A stretch of 64,000 nt of DNA from Paenibacillus terricola (GCF_014779765.1 NZ_JACXZA010000001.1:434001-498000); one strand, 5' to 3'; counted from the first letter of the stretch, positions 25,645 through 36,293 are shown. The notes: generated from the sequence alone by a model not told the origin. Program-made: numbers and translations.

Positions 25645-26307
25645 ATGTCAGGGAATACGAATTATTCCATTATGATCGTAGATGATCACGATATGGTACG
25701 GGCTGGTTTGAAAACGTATTTGATGCTGGAGCCCAAATTTGAAGTTGTAGCAGAAGCGAGCAACGGCAGCGAAGCAATCGCGCTTATGGAGCGCATGGAG
25801 AAGCGGCCAGATCTCGTTCTTATGGATTTGATGATGCCGGTGATGGATGGTGTGCAGACGACTGGGGCCTTGATGCAGCGCTACCCGGAGCTGAAGATTG
25901 TTATGCTTACGAGCTTCCTAGAGGATGATAAAGTGCTCGCTGCCGTTGAAGCGGGCGCTGTTAGCTACGTGCTCAAGACGGTGTCGGCCGAAGAGCTGAT
26001 CTATGCGTTGATGGGCGCGGCCAAAGGCATGCCGGTTATGACGGGCGATGTATCCCAGGCGCTAACACGCGGGCTTCGTCAGCGTTCCGCGCAAGGCGCA
26101 GACGAAGGTCTGACGGATCGGGAGAAGGAAGTGCTGCTGCTTATTGCAGACGGAATGTCGAATAAGGAGATTGCAGAAGAGCTTCATATTAGCGTGAAGA
26201 CTGTAAAGACGCATGTGAGTAATCTGCTGATGAAATGCGAGCTTGAAGATCGGACACAGCTTGCGGTCTATACGCATCGCAAAGGCTGGGCAAAGCCGCA
26301 GGCTTAA
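25645..26307 (+). CDS. liaR: LiaR-like response regulator
   Basis: A 220-residue NarL-type regulator. The receiver domain (1-125) carries the acceptor Asp in LVLMDLMMPVMDG and the switch Lys in SYVLKTVSAEEL. The LuxR-type helix-turn-helix (about 150-215) includes LTDREKEVLLLIADGMSN and HISVKTVKTHVSNLL. Once phosphorylated it should activate envelope-stress genes. The true start is the ATG at 25645; a longer frame overlaps liaS. The usual liaIH target genes are not next to it, so targets lie elsewhere. Confidence 0.9.
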   Translation: MSGNTNYSIMIVDDHDMVRAGLKTYLMLEPKFEVVAEASNGSEAIALMERMEKRPDLVLMDLMMPVMDGVQTTGALMQRYPELKIVMLTSFLEDDKVLAAVEAGAVSYVLKTVSAEELIYALMGAAKGMPVMTGDVSQALTRGLRQRSAQGADEGLTDREKEVLLLIADGMSNKEIAEELHISVKTVKTHVSNLLMKCELEDRTQLAVYTHRKGWAKPQA

Positions 26308-26469
26308 AGTGCGTTTTCAATAACGGTCTTTTTGAACATTCTTATAAAGAAGTTTCCAGCGTTTCCACATTGGCATAATCCCTGTACATGCTGGGAAAGC
26401 TAGTGCTATCAATAGCTGACCAAGAGCGGCTTCTATGAGCCGCCGCGCAGTGCAAAGGGGATAAAAGCC

Positions 26470-26883
26470 ATGATTACGCTGCAATCCGATATTGAATCGA
26501 GAGAATATGAATTTGCCGAAGCTAAGGAGAAGTTGAGCAATGCGCAGTTCTCGCTTGGCGGCAACTGGGAATATGATCGAGGTTCATTTGACCGTGCATT
26601 AGACGATTCGCATAAAGTGTGGCTTCGGCTGCCTTTCGTCGCGACAGTAGGGTCAATCGATAGTGAACGGGCGGATAACAATGCAACGATTCGCATTGGC
26701 CAGCCTTACGTGCTGAGGCATCTGTATCAGGAAGGGAATGACCAGGAGGCGTCTGTCCGTGTTGTTGGCAGCTTGTTCGACCAATTCCAATCGCCCACTG
26801 ATCCTGATGCGAATATCGATCCGAAGTGGATTGATAAGGCAAAGGATGTGCTGGCTGAAGCAGAGCGTGAGCTTCTCTCGTGA
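26470..26883 (+). CDS. YugN-like family protein
   Basis: A 137-residue soluble protein. FSLGGNWEYDRGSFDRALD followed by VWLRLPFVATVGSID matches the YugN-like family of Bacillales, whose function is unknown. The middle part contains IRIGQPYVLRHLYQEG. GCAAAGGGG precedes the ATG. The 160 bases before it contain a GGCTTCTATGAGCC hairpin, and the gene ends in its own terminator, so it is a single unit between liaFSR and htrA. Confidence 0.75.
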   Translation: MITLQSDIESREYEFAEAKEKLSNAQFSLGGNWEYDRGSFDRALDDSHKVWLRLPFVATVGSIDSERADNNATIRIGQPYVLRHLYQEGNDQEASVRVVGSLFDQFQSPTDPDANIDPKWIDKAKDVLAEAERELLS

Positions 26884-26897
26884 ATAGTAGATAGAAA

Positions 26898-26947
26898 GAA
26901 ACCTCTACTAAACAGCTAGAAATATGCTGTTGAAAGAGGTTTTTTCT
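26898..26947 (+). terminator. Terminator of the YugN-like gene
   Basis: GAAACCTCT and AGAGGTTTT arms with an inner ACAGC/GCTGT stem, followed by TTTTTTCTC. Confidence 0.88.
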
Positions 26948-26971
26948 CATTTATCGTTAGTATTTCATGAT

Positions 26972-27001
26972 CGTTTTAATTCTTTTTAAGTTTGTTTTAA
27001 G
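26972..27001 (+). promoter_or_regulatory. Three spaced TTTTAA repeats upstream of htrA
   Basis: GTTTTAAT, TTTTTAAG and GTTTTAAG recur at 10-11 base spacing, i.e. on the same helix face. This is the usual layout of binding sites for OmpR-type response regulators. A TAGAAT at about 27003 could be the -10 box. The OmpR-type regulator encoded at 28883 is the obvious candidate binder. Confidence 0.5.
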
Positions 27002-27060
27002 GTAGAATGTGCATGATAGAACTATCGAAACGGCAGTTAAAGATGTGGAGGGGAAGCAAA

Positions 27061-28809
<1,749 letters not shown>

Positions 28810-28825
28810 TCAATCATAAGAGATG

Positions 28826-28861
28826 AACGCAGGCCGGCGAATAACCGCCTGCGTTTTTCTT
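28826..28861 (+). terminator. Terminator of htrA
   Basis: AACGCAGG pairs with CCTGCGTT, with an inner CGG/CCG, followed by TTTTCTTC. It separates htrA from the two-component genes. Confidence 0.85.
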
Positions 28862-28882
28862 CTGTAATGGGGGCTGGATAGG

Positions 28883-29572
28883 ATGAGACAACGGATATTT
28901 GTCGTAGACGATGATGAGAAAATAACGTCGCTGCTTCGCCGCAGTCTAGCGTTCGAAGGTTATGAGGTACATATTGCGAACGACGGACAGAGCGGTTTGA
29001 AGCTGCTGCAGCAGGACGATCCTGACCTGCTCATTCTGGACGTTATGATGCCGATCATGGACGGCTGGGAAGTGTGCCGACGCGTCCGTGAAGCGGGAAG
29101 CAATGTGCCCGTACTGATGCTTACAGCGAAGGACGACATTCAAGATCGGGTCAAAGGACTTGATCTGGGCGCTGACGATTACCTCATTAAACCGTTCGCG
29201 CTCGAGGAGCTGCTCGCGCGCGTTCGTGCGCTGCTTCGTCGTAAACCGGACAAGCAGGAGTCGGATAATCGTCTTCAATTCGAAGATTTGACGCTTGATC
29301 TCGATTCGCGGGAGGCGCTCCGGGCAGGCAGACGAATTGAATTGACTGCGAAGGAATTCGATCTGCTCCATCTGTTCATGCAGAACCCGCGGCGTGTACT
29401 GACAAGAGATTCGATTATGGACAAGATCTGGGGTTACGACTACAGCGGAGAATCCAACGTACTAGAGGTCTATATTGCCATGCTGCGGCAGAAGACGGAG
29501 GTTGGATCGGAGAAACGGATTATACAGACCGTTCGTGGTACGGGCTATGTGCTCCGAGGGGAAGGCGGCTAA
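28883..29572 (+). CDS. OmpR-family response regulator (CssR-like)
   Basis: A 229-residue regulator. The receiver domain has DDDEKI at the N-terminus, the acceptor Asp in LLILDVMMPIMDGWEV and the switch Lys in DYLIKPFALEEL. The winged-helix domain (about 130-225) has ELTAKEFDLLHLFMQNP and VLEVYIAMLRQK. It is paired with the kinase 4 bases downstream. Position directly after htrA and the phased repeats in the htrA promoter suggest it controls htrA, as CssR does in B. subtilis. The cssR name is not certain. Confidence 0.88.
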   Translation: MRQRIFVVDDDEKITSLLRRSLAFEGYEVHIANDGQSGLKLLQQDDPDLLILDVMMPIMDGWEVCRRVREAGSNVPVLMLTAKDDIQDRVKGLDLGADDYLIKPFALEELLARVRALLRRKPDKQESDNRLQFEDLTLDLDSREALRAGRRIELTAKEFDLLHLFMQNPRRVLTRDSIMDKIWGYDYSGESNVLEVYIAMLRQKTEVGSEKRIIQTVRGTGYVLRGEGG

Positions 29573-29576
29573 CAAC

Positions 29577-31076
29577 ATGTCGATTCGGCTTCGATTAACG
29601 CTGTGGTATTCCGGGCTGCTTACGGTGACGCTCATCCTGCTTGGCGGCGCCATTTACTTCTTTACTTATATGAATTCGTACGGCGAAGTTAAGAATTGGT
29701 TAGAGGATGGATACAAACAGCTGATAGCCGAAAGTAGAGGCGGTTGGGATGGACAAATCTATTTAAATGCATTAACAAATACCTCTATTCAGAGCGAATT
29801 ATATGTACAAGTAGTTAATAAGACGGCAGGCTTTGTCTTTGACAAAACGACAAACATGACTGTAAGACAACTGAGTTTTCCATTGCCGGACAAGGTGGAT
29901 AAGAAGCAACCGGTGTATCGCAATGTAACGGTAAAAGGTTATCCTTTCATGCTTTGTGAACTTGCGCTTCTCGATCGGGATAACAATGTATGGGTCGTTC
30001 AGATTGGTGCATTCACAGGCAGCCAGGCAGACTATTTGTATGATCTGCGTACAATATTGATCATTGCTTCCCTTGCGGCGGTGCTAATTGCATTCACCAC
30101 CGGTCTATTCCTTGCGCGTAAGGCATTGCGGCCAATCGAGAATGTCATTCAGGCTTCACGCAAAATCGCAACGGGTTCTGACCTAAGTTACCGTATTCCG
30201 AGAGAAACGCCGAATGACGAAATCGGAAAATTGACCGACACGCTCAACGGGATGCTTGAGCGGTTGGAGACAGCATACAATGAGCTGGACGATGCCTACC
30301 ATTCGCAGCGCCGCTTCGTATCGGATGCCTCGCATGAGCTTCGCACGCCGCTCACGACGATTCGCGGCAACATTGAACTGCTGGAGCGGATGTGGCGTCC
30401 TGCTCTGGATGGCGACAATCCTTCGGCTGTGCTTAGCGAGGTAGAAGCTGCGCGCGAAGAGATGTCCCGCGAAGCGATGCGCGATATTTCCGAAGAGGCG
30501 ACTCGCATGAGCCGGCTCGTTAACGATTTGCTGTCGCTGGCGCGAGCGGACGCAGGCATTGTGATGGATAAATCCAATCTCGACCTGCTGCCGATCGTGG
30601 AGGATGTGTGCCGGCGAGCGCAGCATTTGCCACGGAAAGCGGAATGGATTGTTAATGATTTTGCAATTCTCGAAGGGGTACAGGTATACGGCAGTGCGGA
30701 CTATTTGCGCCAGCTGCTGTTTATTTTTATCGAGAATGCATTCAAATACACACCAAGCGGTACCGTCGAAGTAAGTGCTGTATGTCGCGAGGATCGAGCA
30801 GGCATTATGATTCGTGATACAGGCATAGGCATGAATCGCGAAGAGGTACCGAAAATATTCGAGCGGTTCTATCGGGCAGACATCTCGCGGGGCAAAACAG
30901 CGGGAACCGGGCTTGGATTGTCGATCGCCAAATGGATTATTGATGAGCACAACGGCTTCGTCGAAGTGATGACCCGCGAAGGGGAAGGAAGCACCTTTAC
31001 GGTCTGGTTACCGGTCGCCTTTTCTCGACACGCTGATTCGGTTATAATGGAGGGAATGGATCGCCGACCAATCTAG
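29577..31076 (+). CDS. Sensor histidine kinase (CssS-like)
   Basis: A 499-residue membrane kinase. Two transmembrane helices (about 8-30 and 162-184) flank an extracellular sensor of about 130 residues. A HAMP domain follows, then the phosphorylation site SDASHELRTPLTT, the N-box FIFIENAFKYTPSG and the G-boxes IRDTGIGMNR and TAGTGLGLSIAKW. It is the partner of the preceding regulator and may sense misfolded or secreted protein stress, inferred from the htrA neighbour. The gene starts at ATG 29577; a longer open frame overlaps the regulator. Confidence 0.9.
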   Translation: MSIRLRLTLWYSGLLTVTLILLGGAIYFFTYMNSYGEVKNWLEDGYKQLIAESRGGWDGQIYLNALTNTSIQSELYVQVVNKTAGFVFDKTTNMTVRQLSFPLPDKVDKKQPVYRNVTVKGYPFMLCELALLDRDNNVWVVQIGAFTGSQADYLYDLRTILIIASLAAVLIAFTTGLFLARKALRPIENVIQASRKIATGSDLSYRIPRETPNDEIGKLTDTLNGMLERLETAYNELDDAYHSQRRFVSDASHELRTPLTTIRGNIELLERMWRPALDGDNPSAVLSEVEAAREEMSREAMRDISEEATRMSRLVNDLLSLARADAGIVMDKSNLDLLPIVEDVCRRAQHLPRKAEWIVNDFAILEGVQVYGSADYLRQLLFIFIENAFKYTPSGTVEVSAVCREDRAGIMIRDTGIGMNREEVPKIFERFYRADISRGKTAGTGLGLSIAKWIIDEHNGFVEVMTREGEGSTFTVWLPVAFSRHADSVIMEGMDRRPI

Positions 31077-31106
31077 CGGGTTTCGGCAGAAAGCAGGTGC
31101 TTGAGT

Positions 31107-32063
31107 ATGGAAGTAGTCAAAATATCACCCCGAGGGTACTGCTATGGCGTCGTTGATGCAATGGTGCTTGCGTTGCAAACCGCCAAAAATGAGAATCTTC
31201 CGAAACCTATTCACATATTAGGAATGATTGTTCATAATGCACATGTCACGGAAGCATTCAAGCAAGAGGGCGTTATTACGCTCGACGGTCCGAATCGTCT
31301 AGAGATTCTCGATCAGATCGAGCAAGGAACGGTTATTTTCACAGCACATGGCGTTTCGCCTGAAGTAAGAAAGCGTGCTGCCGAGAAAGGGCTGACAGTT
31401 GTTGATGCAACCTGCCCTGATGTAACGAAGACGCATGACCTTATCCGGACGAAGACAGCGGAAGGTTTCGAAATTATTTATATTGGTAAGAACGGGCATC
31501 CGGAACCTGAAGGTGCAATTGGTATTGCGCCGGAGCATGTTTATTTGATCGAGAAGGAAGCTGACATTGAGAAGCTGAACTTCACGAATGATAAACGTCT
31601 GCTTATTACGAACCAAACAACGATGTCGCAATGGGATATCCGTACGATTATTGCGAAGCTGCAGGAGAAATTCCCGCAGGCTGAAGTGCATAACGAGATT
31701 TGTCTTGCAACGCAAGTGCGTCAAGAGGCGGTGGCAGGGCAAGCGAACCAAGCGCAGCTCGTTATTGTAGTAGGTGATCCGCGAAGCAACAACTCGAACC
31801 GTCTGGCACAAGTGTCGGAAGAAATCGCAGGTGTCAAAGCGTATCGCATTGCGGATTTGGGTGAACTGGATGTTGAGTGGCTCAAGGGCTTAGAACGTGT
31901 AGCCGTTACGTCCGGCGCTTCAACGCCGACTCCGATCACGAAGGAAGTTATTGCGTTTATTGAACAATTCGACAACAACGATCCTTCAACTTGGGAGAAG
32001 CAGCGCACAATCAACATGAACAAGCTGCTTCCAACGATCCGTACTAAATCGGCAGGTGCCTAA
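31107..32063 (+). CDS. ispH: 4-hydroxy-3-methylbut-2-enyl diphosphate reductase
   Basis: A 318-residue iron-sulfur enzyme for the last step of the MEP pathway, giving IPP and DMAPP. The three cluster cysteines are in [14 protein letters not shown] and [15 protein letters not shown] (His that handles the diphosphate), [11 protein letters not shown] and TSGASTPTP complete the signature. It belongs to the shorter Bacillus type. ATG 31107 follows AGGTG by seven bases; an upstream TTG at 31101 is less likely. Its stop overlaps the start of the DUF2062 gene. Confidence 0.94.
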   Translation: MEVVKISPRGYCYGVVDAMVLALQTAKNENLPKPIHILGMIVHNAHVTEAFKQEGVITLDGPNRLEILDQIEQGTVIFTAHGVSPEVRKRAAEKGLTVVDATCPDVTKTHDLIRTKTAEGFEIIYIGKNGHPEPEGAIGIAPEHVYLIEKEADIEKLNFTNDKRLLITNQTTMSQWDIRTIIAKLQEKFPQAEVHNEICLATQVRQEAVAGQANQAQLVIVVGDPRSNNSNRLAQVSEEIAGVKAYRIADLGELDVEWLKGLERVAVTSGASTPTPITKEVIAFIEQFDNNDPSTWEKQRTINMNKLLPTIRTKSAGA

Positions 32064-32635
32064 TGAGCGCCGCGAATCGCCGTGTGCAAAAGTCTGGAAC
32101 CGTTGAAGCCGACCGGGGTAAGCGCGCACGCAAGCCGCTGCATTTGAAACGATGGATCCGCCATAACTTTATTAAGCTGATGCGCGCGCCAGGCGGGTCG
32201 TCCATCGTCGCGCTCGGATTCTCGATTGGGATTGCAATTGAGATGATTACGCTGCCGACGTTTGGTCTTGCGTTCTTCTTGATGTTTCCGATCGTCTATC
32301 TGCTGCGTGCGAGTATGGCAGGAGCGCTGGTTGGGTTCGTCGTTGGTAAGATCATCTTTATTCCGATAGCTTTCATCAGCGGTATGATCGGCAGCTGGAT
32401 TCTGCCAGATCATCTAAGAGTCCATATTCCGTTCCTGCCGCATTTCATCAATAAGTTCATTACGATCAACCTGAAGTTGATCGTAGGTGGATCAATTAAC
32501 GGGATCTTGCTCGGTATTCTGTTCTACTTCCCAGTGAAATACACCTTGGCTTTCTTCACGGAGCGCAGACGCAAGAAACGGAAGCTGAAGCGGGGCGGCG
32601 AATCACCGCCTTCTAAATCAGTTACCGAACAATAA
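32063..32635 (+). CDS. DUF2062 membrane protein
   Basis: A 190-residue protein. A basic N-terminus (1-45) is followed by about four transmembrane helices (about 50-140) with SIVALGFSIGIAIEMITLPT and ALVGFVVGKIIFIPIAF, then a basic tail (RRRKKRKLKRGG). This is the DUF2062 family, of unknown role. The Lys/Arg-rich ends should lie in the cytoplasm. The start ATG shares one base with the stop of ispH, so the two are translationally coupled. A strong terminator follows. Confidence 0.85.
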   Translation: MSAANRRVQKSGTVEADRGKRARKPLHLKRWIRHNFIKLMRAPGGSSIVALGFSIGIAIEMITLPTFGLAFFLMFPIVYLLRASMAGALVGFVVGKIIFIPIAFISGMIGSWILPDHLRVHIPFLPHFINKFITINLKLIVGGSINGILLGILFYFPVKYTLAFFTERRRKKRKLKRGGESPPSKSVTEQ

Positions 32636-32643
32636 GCTCCGAG

Positions 32644-32684
32644 GCTGCAACCAATGTTCGCATTTGGTTGCAGCTTTTTTGTTG
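32644..32684 (+). terminator. Terminator of ispH-DUF2062
   Basis: GCTGCAACCAAA-like arm pairs with TTTGGTTGCAGC, followed by TTTTTTGTTG. Confidence 0.92.
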
Positions 32685-32823
32685 TTTAATGATGGCAGTA
32701 TCCTTGACATAACGGTAGTTGTAGAAACAATTTCCAAAGCCTAGTTCAAAAGGTGTATTAATATTAATTTCATAAGATAGGGTTGACGGAAAGCGGGAGA
32801 GTGCTGTATATTCACTTTAGCGG

Positions 32824-32872
32824 TTAAAAGCGTAAAAGCTAAAAAGCATAAAAGCATAAAAGCTAAAAAGCG
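32824..32872 (+). repeat. Short tandem TAAAAGC repeats upstream of aroF
   Basis: Six units of 7-9 bases with the core TAAAAGC or TAAAAAGC lie in tandem between the ispH operon terminator and aroF. The stretch ends about 55 bases before the aroF start, so it lies in or near the aroF leader. No clear promoter boxes are seen at fitting distance. Confidence 0.7.
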
Positions 32873-32928
32873 TTGCAGTGTGAAAACGCCTGTCCCGCAG
32901 GCTATTAAATATAAGGGAGAGATGAATC

Positions 32929-33990
32929 ATGATCGTCATTACGAAATCGAGCATTACAGAAGAACGAATTCAGGAGTTGGTTCAAGTGATTGAGAAAACA
33001 GGTGTTCAAGCTCATGTATCACGCGGAACGGATCGTACAGTCATCGGCATTATCGGTAAAGCAGAGCCAACTCTTGGCGAGCATCTGCGTCAGATGAAAG
33101 ACGTCGACAACGTCATCAAGATTTCGAAGTCTTACAAGCTCGCAAGCCGCGAGTTCCATCCAGAAGATACGGTCATTGATATTAAAGGCGTGAAGATCGG
33201 CGGAGACAATCTCGTTATTATGGGTGGTCCTTGCGCAGTCGAATCGCCGCAGCAGATCGACGAGATCGCTCGTCTGGTGAAGACGGCAGGCGCCCAAGTG
33301 CTTCGCGGTGGTGCTTTCAAGCCTCGCACAGGACCATACAGCTTCCAAGGCATTGGCGTTGAAGGACTTATTATGATGGCAGAGGCAGGCAAGAAACATG
33401 GTCTGCTGACGATTACAGAAGTCATGACGCCGGAATACGTAGATGTATGCGCGGAATACGCAGATATCCTGCAGGTTGGTACGCGTAACATGCAGAACTT
33501 CGATCTGCTTCGCAAATTAGGTACGACGAACAAGCCTGTTCTACTGAAACGCGGCTTCAGTGCAACGTACGATGAATTCCTCAATGCAGCAGAGTACATT
33601 CTCGCTGGCGGCAATCCGAACGTTATGTTGTGCGAACGTGGAATCCGAACATTCGAGACGTACACACGCAATACGTTAGACTTGTCAGCTATTCCAGTAT
33701 TGCAGTCGCTTAGCCATCTGCCGGTAATCTCGGACCCAAGTCATGGTACAGGACGCAGAGAGCTAGTCGAGCCGATGTCGAAAGCTTCGGTAGCAGCTGG
33801 TGCAAACGGCCTTATTGTTGAAATGCATACAGATCCAGACAATTCGATGACGGGAGACGGCGTGCAATCGCTATTTCCGGATCAATTCGCAAACCTTCTG
33901 AAGGATCTAGAGAAGCTCGCGCCTATCGTAGGCAAGCGTTTTGATACTCAGAAAGAGCCTGCAGAAGCATTTGCTACATGGACCAAATAA
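32929..33990 (+). CDS. aroF: 3-deoxy-7-phosphoheptulonate synthase (DAHP synthase)
   Basis: A 353-residue enzyme condensing PEP and erythrose 4-phosphate, the first step of the shikimate pathway. The N-terminal 75 residues form the ferredoxin-like regulatory domain of the type I-beta enzymes (as in Thermotoga). The catalytic barrel shows IMGGPCAVES, LRGGAFKPRTGPYSFQG, LLKRGF, LCERGIRTFE and SDPSHGTGRRELV, with the metal-binding Cys, His, Glu and Asp in these. The regulatory domain is usually the site of feedback by aromatic amino acids. GGAGAG precedes the ATG, and a terminator follows. Confidence 0.95.
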   Translation: MIVITKSSITEERIQELVQVIEKTGVQAHVSRGTDRTVIGIIGKAEPTLGEHLRQMKDVDNVIKISKSYKLASREFHPEDTVIDIKGVKIGGDNLVIMGGPCAVESPQQIDEIARLVKTAGAQVLRGGAFKPRTGPYSFQGIGVEGLIMMAEAGKKHGLLTITEVMTPEYVDVCAEYADILQVGTRNMQNFDLLRKLGTTNKPVLLKRGFSATYDEFLNAAEYILAGGNPNVMLCERGIRTFETYTRNTLDLSAIPVLQSLSHLPVISDPSHGTGRRELVEPMSKASVAAGANGLIVEMHTDPDNSMTGDGVQSLFPDQFANLLKDLEKLAPIVGKRFDTQKEPAEAFATWTK

Positions 33991-34011
33991 TACCGAAGGC
34001 GCATGCGCCAA

Positions 34012-34056
34012 GAACCGCGAAACCCTTATAAGACAAGGGGTTCGTGGTTTTTTGTT
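34012..34056 (+). terminator. Terminator of aroF
   Basis: AACCGCGAAACCC and GGGTTCGTGGTT arms followed by TTTTTG. Confidence 0.9.
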
Positions 34057-34107
34057 AAGCAAGAATCGTGGCGTACGTGTGAACTTTCGTAAAAACTTGT
34101 GAGCAAA

Positions 34108-34172
34108 CCTAACATAAGTGCAAAAAATACCTGACATAACTATTGACCATGTAAATCTGGCGGTCTTATAAT
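34108..34172 (+). promoter_or_regulatory. glnA promoter with upstream direct repeats
   Basis: TTGACC (34143-34148), an 18-base spacer and TATAAT (34167-34172) form the promoter. Two decamers, CCTAACATAA (34108) and CCTGACATAA (34130), lie 22 bases apart (two helical turns) just upstream. On the other strand each reads TTATGTNAGG, like a GlnR/TnrA half site (TGTNA), but in direct rather than inverted order. Confidence 0.65.
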
Positions 34173-34250
34173 AACCACATGGAACTCAAGAAAACTTGAA
34201 CGATTACAGATTAGACCAACTTTAATGTTCGGAAATGGGAGGATTTTATC

Positions 34251-35675
34251 ATGTCAGTTCAAAACGTATTGAACACGATTAAAGAAAACAACATCCAGTT
34301 CGTAGACTTCCGCTTTGTTGACCTTGCAGGCCGCGCTCACCACATTACGCTGCCGTCGACTGAGGTAGAAGCTGAGACTTTTGTAAATGGTGTAGCATTT
34401 GACGGCTCCTCTATCACTGGTTTCCGTGGTATTGAAAGTTCGGATATGGTAATGATTCCTGACACTGAAACGGCCTACATCGATCCGTTCACTGCTCACC
34501 CTACACTGATCATTATGAGCAACATCCATACGCCGGAAGGCGAGCGTTACGACCGCGACCCGCGTTCGATCGCACAGAAAGCAGAAGAGTACCTTCAAAC
34601 GACAGGAATCGGCACGACGGCATTCTTCGCACCTGAGTCCGAGTTCTTCATCTTCGACGATGTTCGTTACGAGAGCGGCATGAACAAATCGTACTTCGAA
34701 GTTGATTCGGAAGAAGCAGCTTGGAACACGGGACGTAAAGAAGAAGGCGGCAACCTGGGCTTCAAAGTACCTGTTAAGGGCGGTTATGTGCCTGTACAAC
34801 CGGTTGACTCCCAACAAGACATTCGCAGCGAGATGGTTAAAGTTATGCAAGAGTCGGGCCTTCGTGTAGAACGTCATCACCACGAAGTATCCACGGCTGG
34901 CGCAGGCGAGATCAACTTCCGCTTCGATACGCTGACGAAAACGGCTGATAACCTCTTGAAATATAAATATATCGTTCACAACGTAGCTAACCAATACGGC
35001 AAAGTAGCAACGTTCATGCCTAAACCGCTCTTCGGCGACAATGGCAGCGGTATGCATGTGCATATGTCGATTTTCAATGGCGATTCCCCGCTGTTCTACG
35101 AGAAAGGTGCTTATGCTAACTTGAGCCCGCTCGCTATGCACTACATGGGCGGTATCTTGCACCATGCACCAGCACTGATCGCGCTGACGAACCCTTCGAC
35201 GAACTCGTTCAAACGTCTGGTTCCAGGCTATGAAGCACCAGTTAACCTTGTATTCTCCAAAGGTAACCGTTCCGCAGCAGTTCGTATTCCAATCGCTGCT
35301 GTTACGCCAAAAGGCTGCCGCATCGAGTTCCGTACGCCGGACTCCACGGCTAACCCATACCTCTGCTTCGCAGCAATGCTGCTCGCAGGTCTCGACGGTA
35401 TCAAACGCAAAATCGATCCAGTCGCTCTTGGCTATGGTCCTTTCGATACAAACATCTACCACCTGTCGGATGAAGAGAAACGTGAAATCCGCAGCGTTCC
35501 AGGTACGCTCGACGAAGCGCTCAACGCTCTCGAGGCAGACTATGAGTTCTTGACGGAAGGCGATGTCTTCACGAAAGATTTCATCGACAACTATGTAGCG
35601 GTTAAACGCAAAGAAGCTCAAGCAGTAGCGGTACGCATTCACCCACACGAGTACGAACTGTATTTCGGCTGCTAA
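34251..35675 (+). CDS. glnA: Glutamine synthetase type I, beta subclass
   Basis: A 474-residue GSI. FDGSSITGFRGIESSDM, PESEFFIFDD, NGSGMHVHMS (with the ammonium/ATP His), NRSAAVRIP and NPYLCFAAMLLAGLDG are seen. It is longer than the 444-residue Bacillus GlnA and carries the insert typical of the proteobacterial/actinobacterial beta subclass (about 150-180). It also has a Tyr (Y403, TNIYHLS) where E. coli GlnA is adenylylated (Tyr397/398). It makes glutamine from glutamate and ammonium as a dodecamer. There is no glnR beside it. It is transcribed alone from a good promoter and ends in a strong terminator. Confidence 0.93.
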   Translation: MSVQNVLNTIKENNIQFVDFRFVDLAGRAHHITLPSTEVEAETFVNGVAFDGSSITGFRGIESSDMVMIPDTETAYIDPFTAHPTLIIMSNIHTPEGERYDRDPRSIAQKAEEYLQTTGIGTTAFFAPESEFFIFDDVRYESGMNKSYFEVDSEEAAWNTGRKEEGGNLGFKVPVKGGYVPVQPVDSQQDIRSEMVKVMQESGLRVERHHHEVSTAGAGEINFRFDTLTKTADNLLKYKYIVHNVANQYGKVATFMPKPLFGDNGSGMHVHMSIFNGDSPLFYEKGAYANLSPLAMHYMGGILHHAPALIALTNPSTNSFKRLVPGYEAPVNLVFSKGNRSAAVRIPIAAVTPKGCRIEFRTPDSTANPYLCFAAMLLAGLDGIKRKIDPVALGYGPFDTNIYHLSDEEKREIRSVPGTLDEALNALEADYEFLTEGDVFTKDFIDNYVAVKRKEAQAVAVRIHPHEYELYFGC

Positions 35676-35701
35676 TCTTAACGCAATCATACGTTATTCC
35701 A

Positions 35702-35730
35702 AGCGGACCCTTCGGGGTCCGCTTTTTTTG
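35702..35730 (+). terminator. Terminator of glnA
   Basis: AGCGGACCC-TTCG-GGGTCCGCT is a perfect stem with a tetraloop, followed by TTTTTTT. Confidence 0.95.
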
Positions 35731-36211
35731 TCGCACTGGTACCGCCGCCAAACGGTTGACGGTTTTTCGTAACGGTTGGTTCGGCTGCGACAAGGCGTAG
35801 TGTGGTGTAGTGCGAGTGCTAACCACAGTGTAACGAACTGACGAATCGCTATTTACGGAGTTTAGCTCAACTTCTGATGCTAACGAACCTAAGAAGTGCT
35901 ATTGGCAGCATTTTGGAGCGCAATCAGTAAATTCGCAGCAAATAAAGTTTCTCTGATTCGTTAAAAGTAAATCAGGTGAACCAAACACAAATAGCGATGT
36001 GCGGATTCCTTGCAACCGACAGGCCACATTAGGAGACATGTCTCTAAGCACGCAGTATCTTATGTTCGAACAAGAGTTGTGACCGGTCGTTCGGCTCCAA
36101 GCATATAAACCTAACACGCGCCGAAGTTCCGCCTTAGTCCCGCTCGAACAAAAGTTGTGACCCAGAGGGTCACGCGGCTCTTAGCACGGAGAAACTTACT
36201 GACTATTCAGT
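35731..36211. other. Non-coding stretch after glnA
   Basis: About 480 bases with no gene. CGAACAAGAGTTGTGACC (36066) and CGAACAAAAGTTGTGACC (36145) are near-identical 18-mers 79 bases apart. An open frame of 72 codons on the minus strand (35899-36117) lacks a ribosome binding site and family resemblance. Confidence 0.5.
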
Positions 36212-36293
36212 AGCCCCAACGCCCCATTCCGGGGTCCCGGGGTTGGAAACCCCGGGGGTCCTCCCTAGCAGGGAGGATTTAGGTGGGTAGAAA
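36212..36293 (+). repeat. Hairpin repeat related to the 0.5-1.9 kb family, unit A
   Basis: CCCCGG-type hairpins are followed by GTCCTCCCT..AGGGAGGATTTAGGTGGGTAGAAA. The same core reversed opens each long repeat at 552, 901 and 1201 (AGGGAGGGTTTGGGTGGGTG on the minus strand). Confidence 0.65.

Noticed and set aside
32824-32872. A CRISPR array
   Set aside because: The units are only 7-9 bases with no spacers, and no cas gene is near.
34254-35690. A 478-codon open frame on the strand opposite glnA
   Set aside because: It mirrors the whole of glnA, has no ribosome binding site and no recognisable domain. Such antisense frames arise from the codon bias of the real gene.
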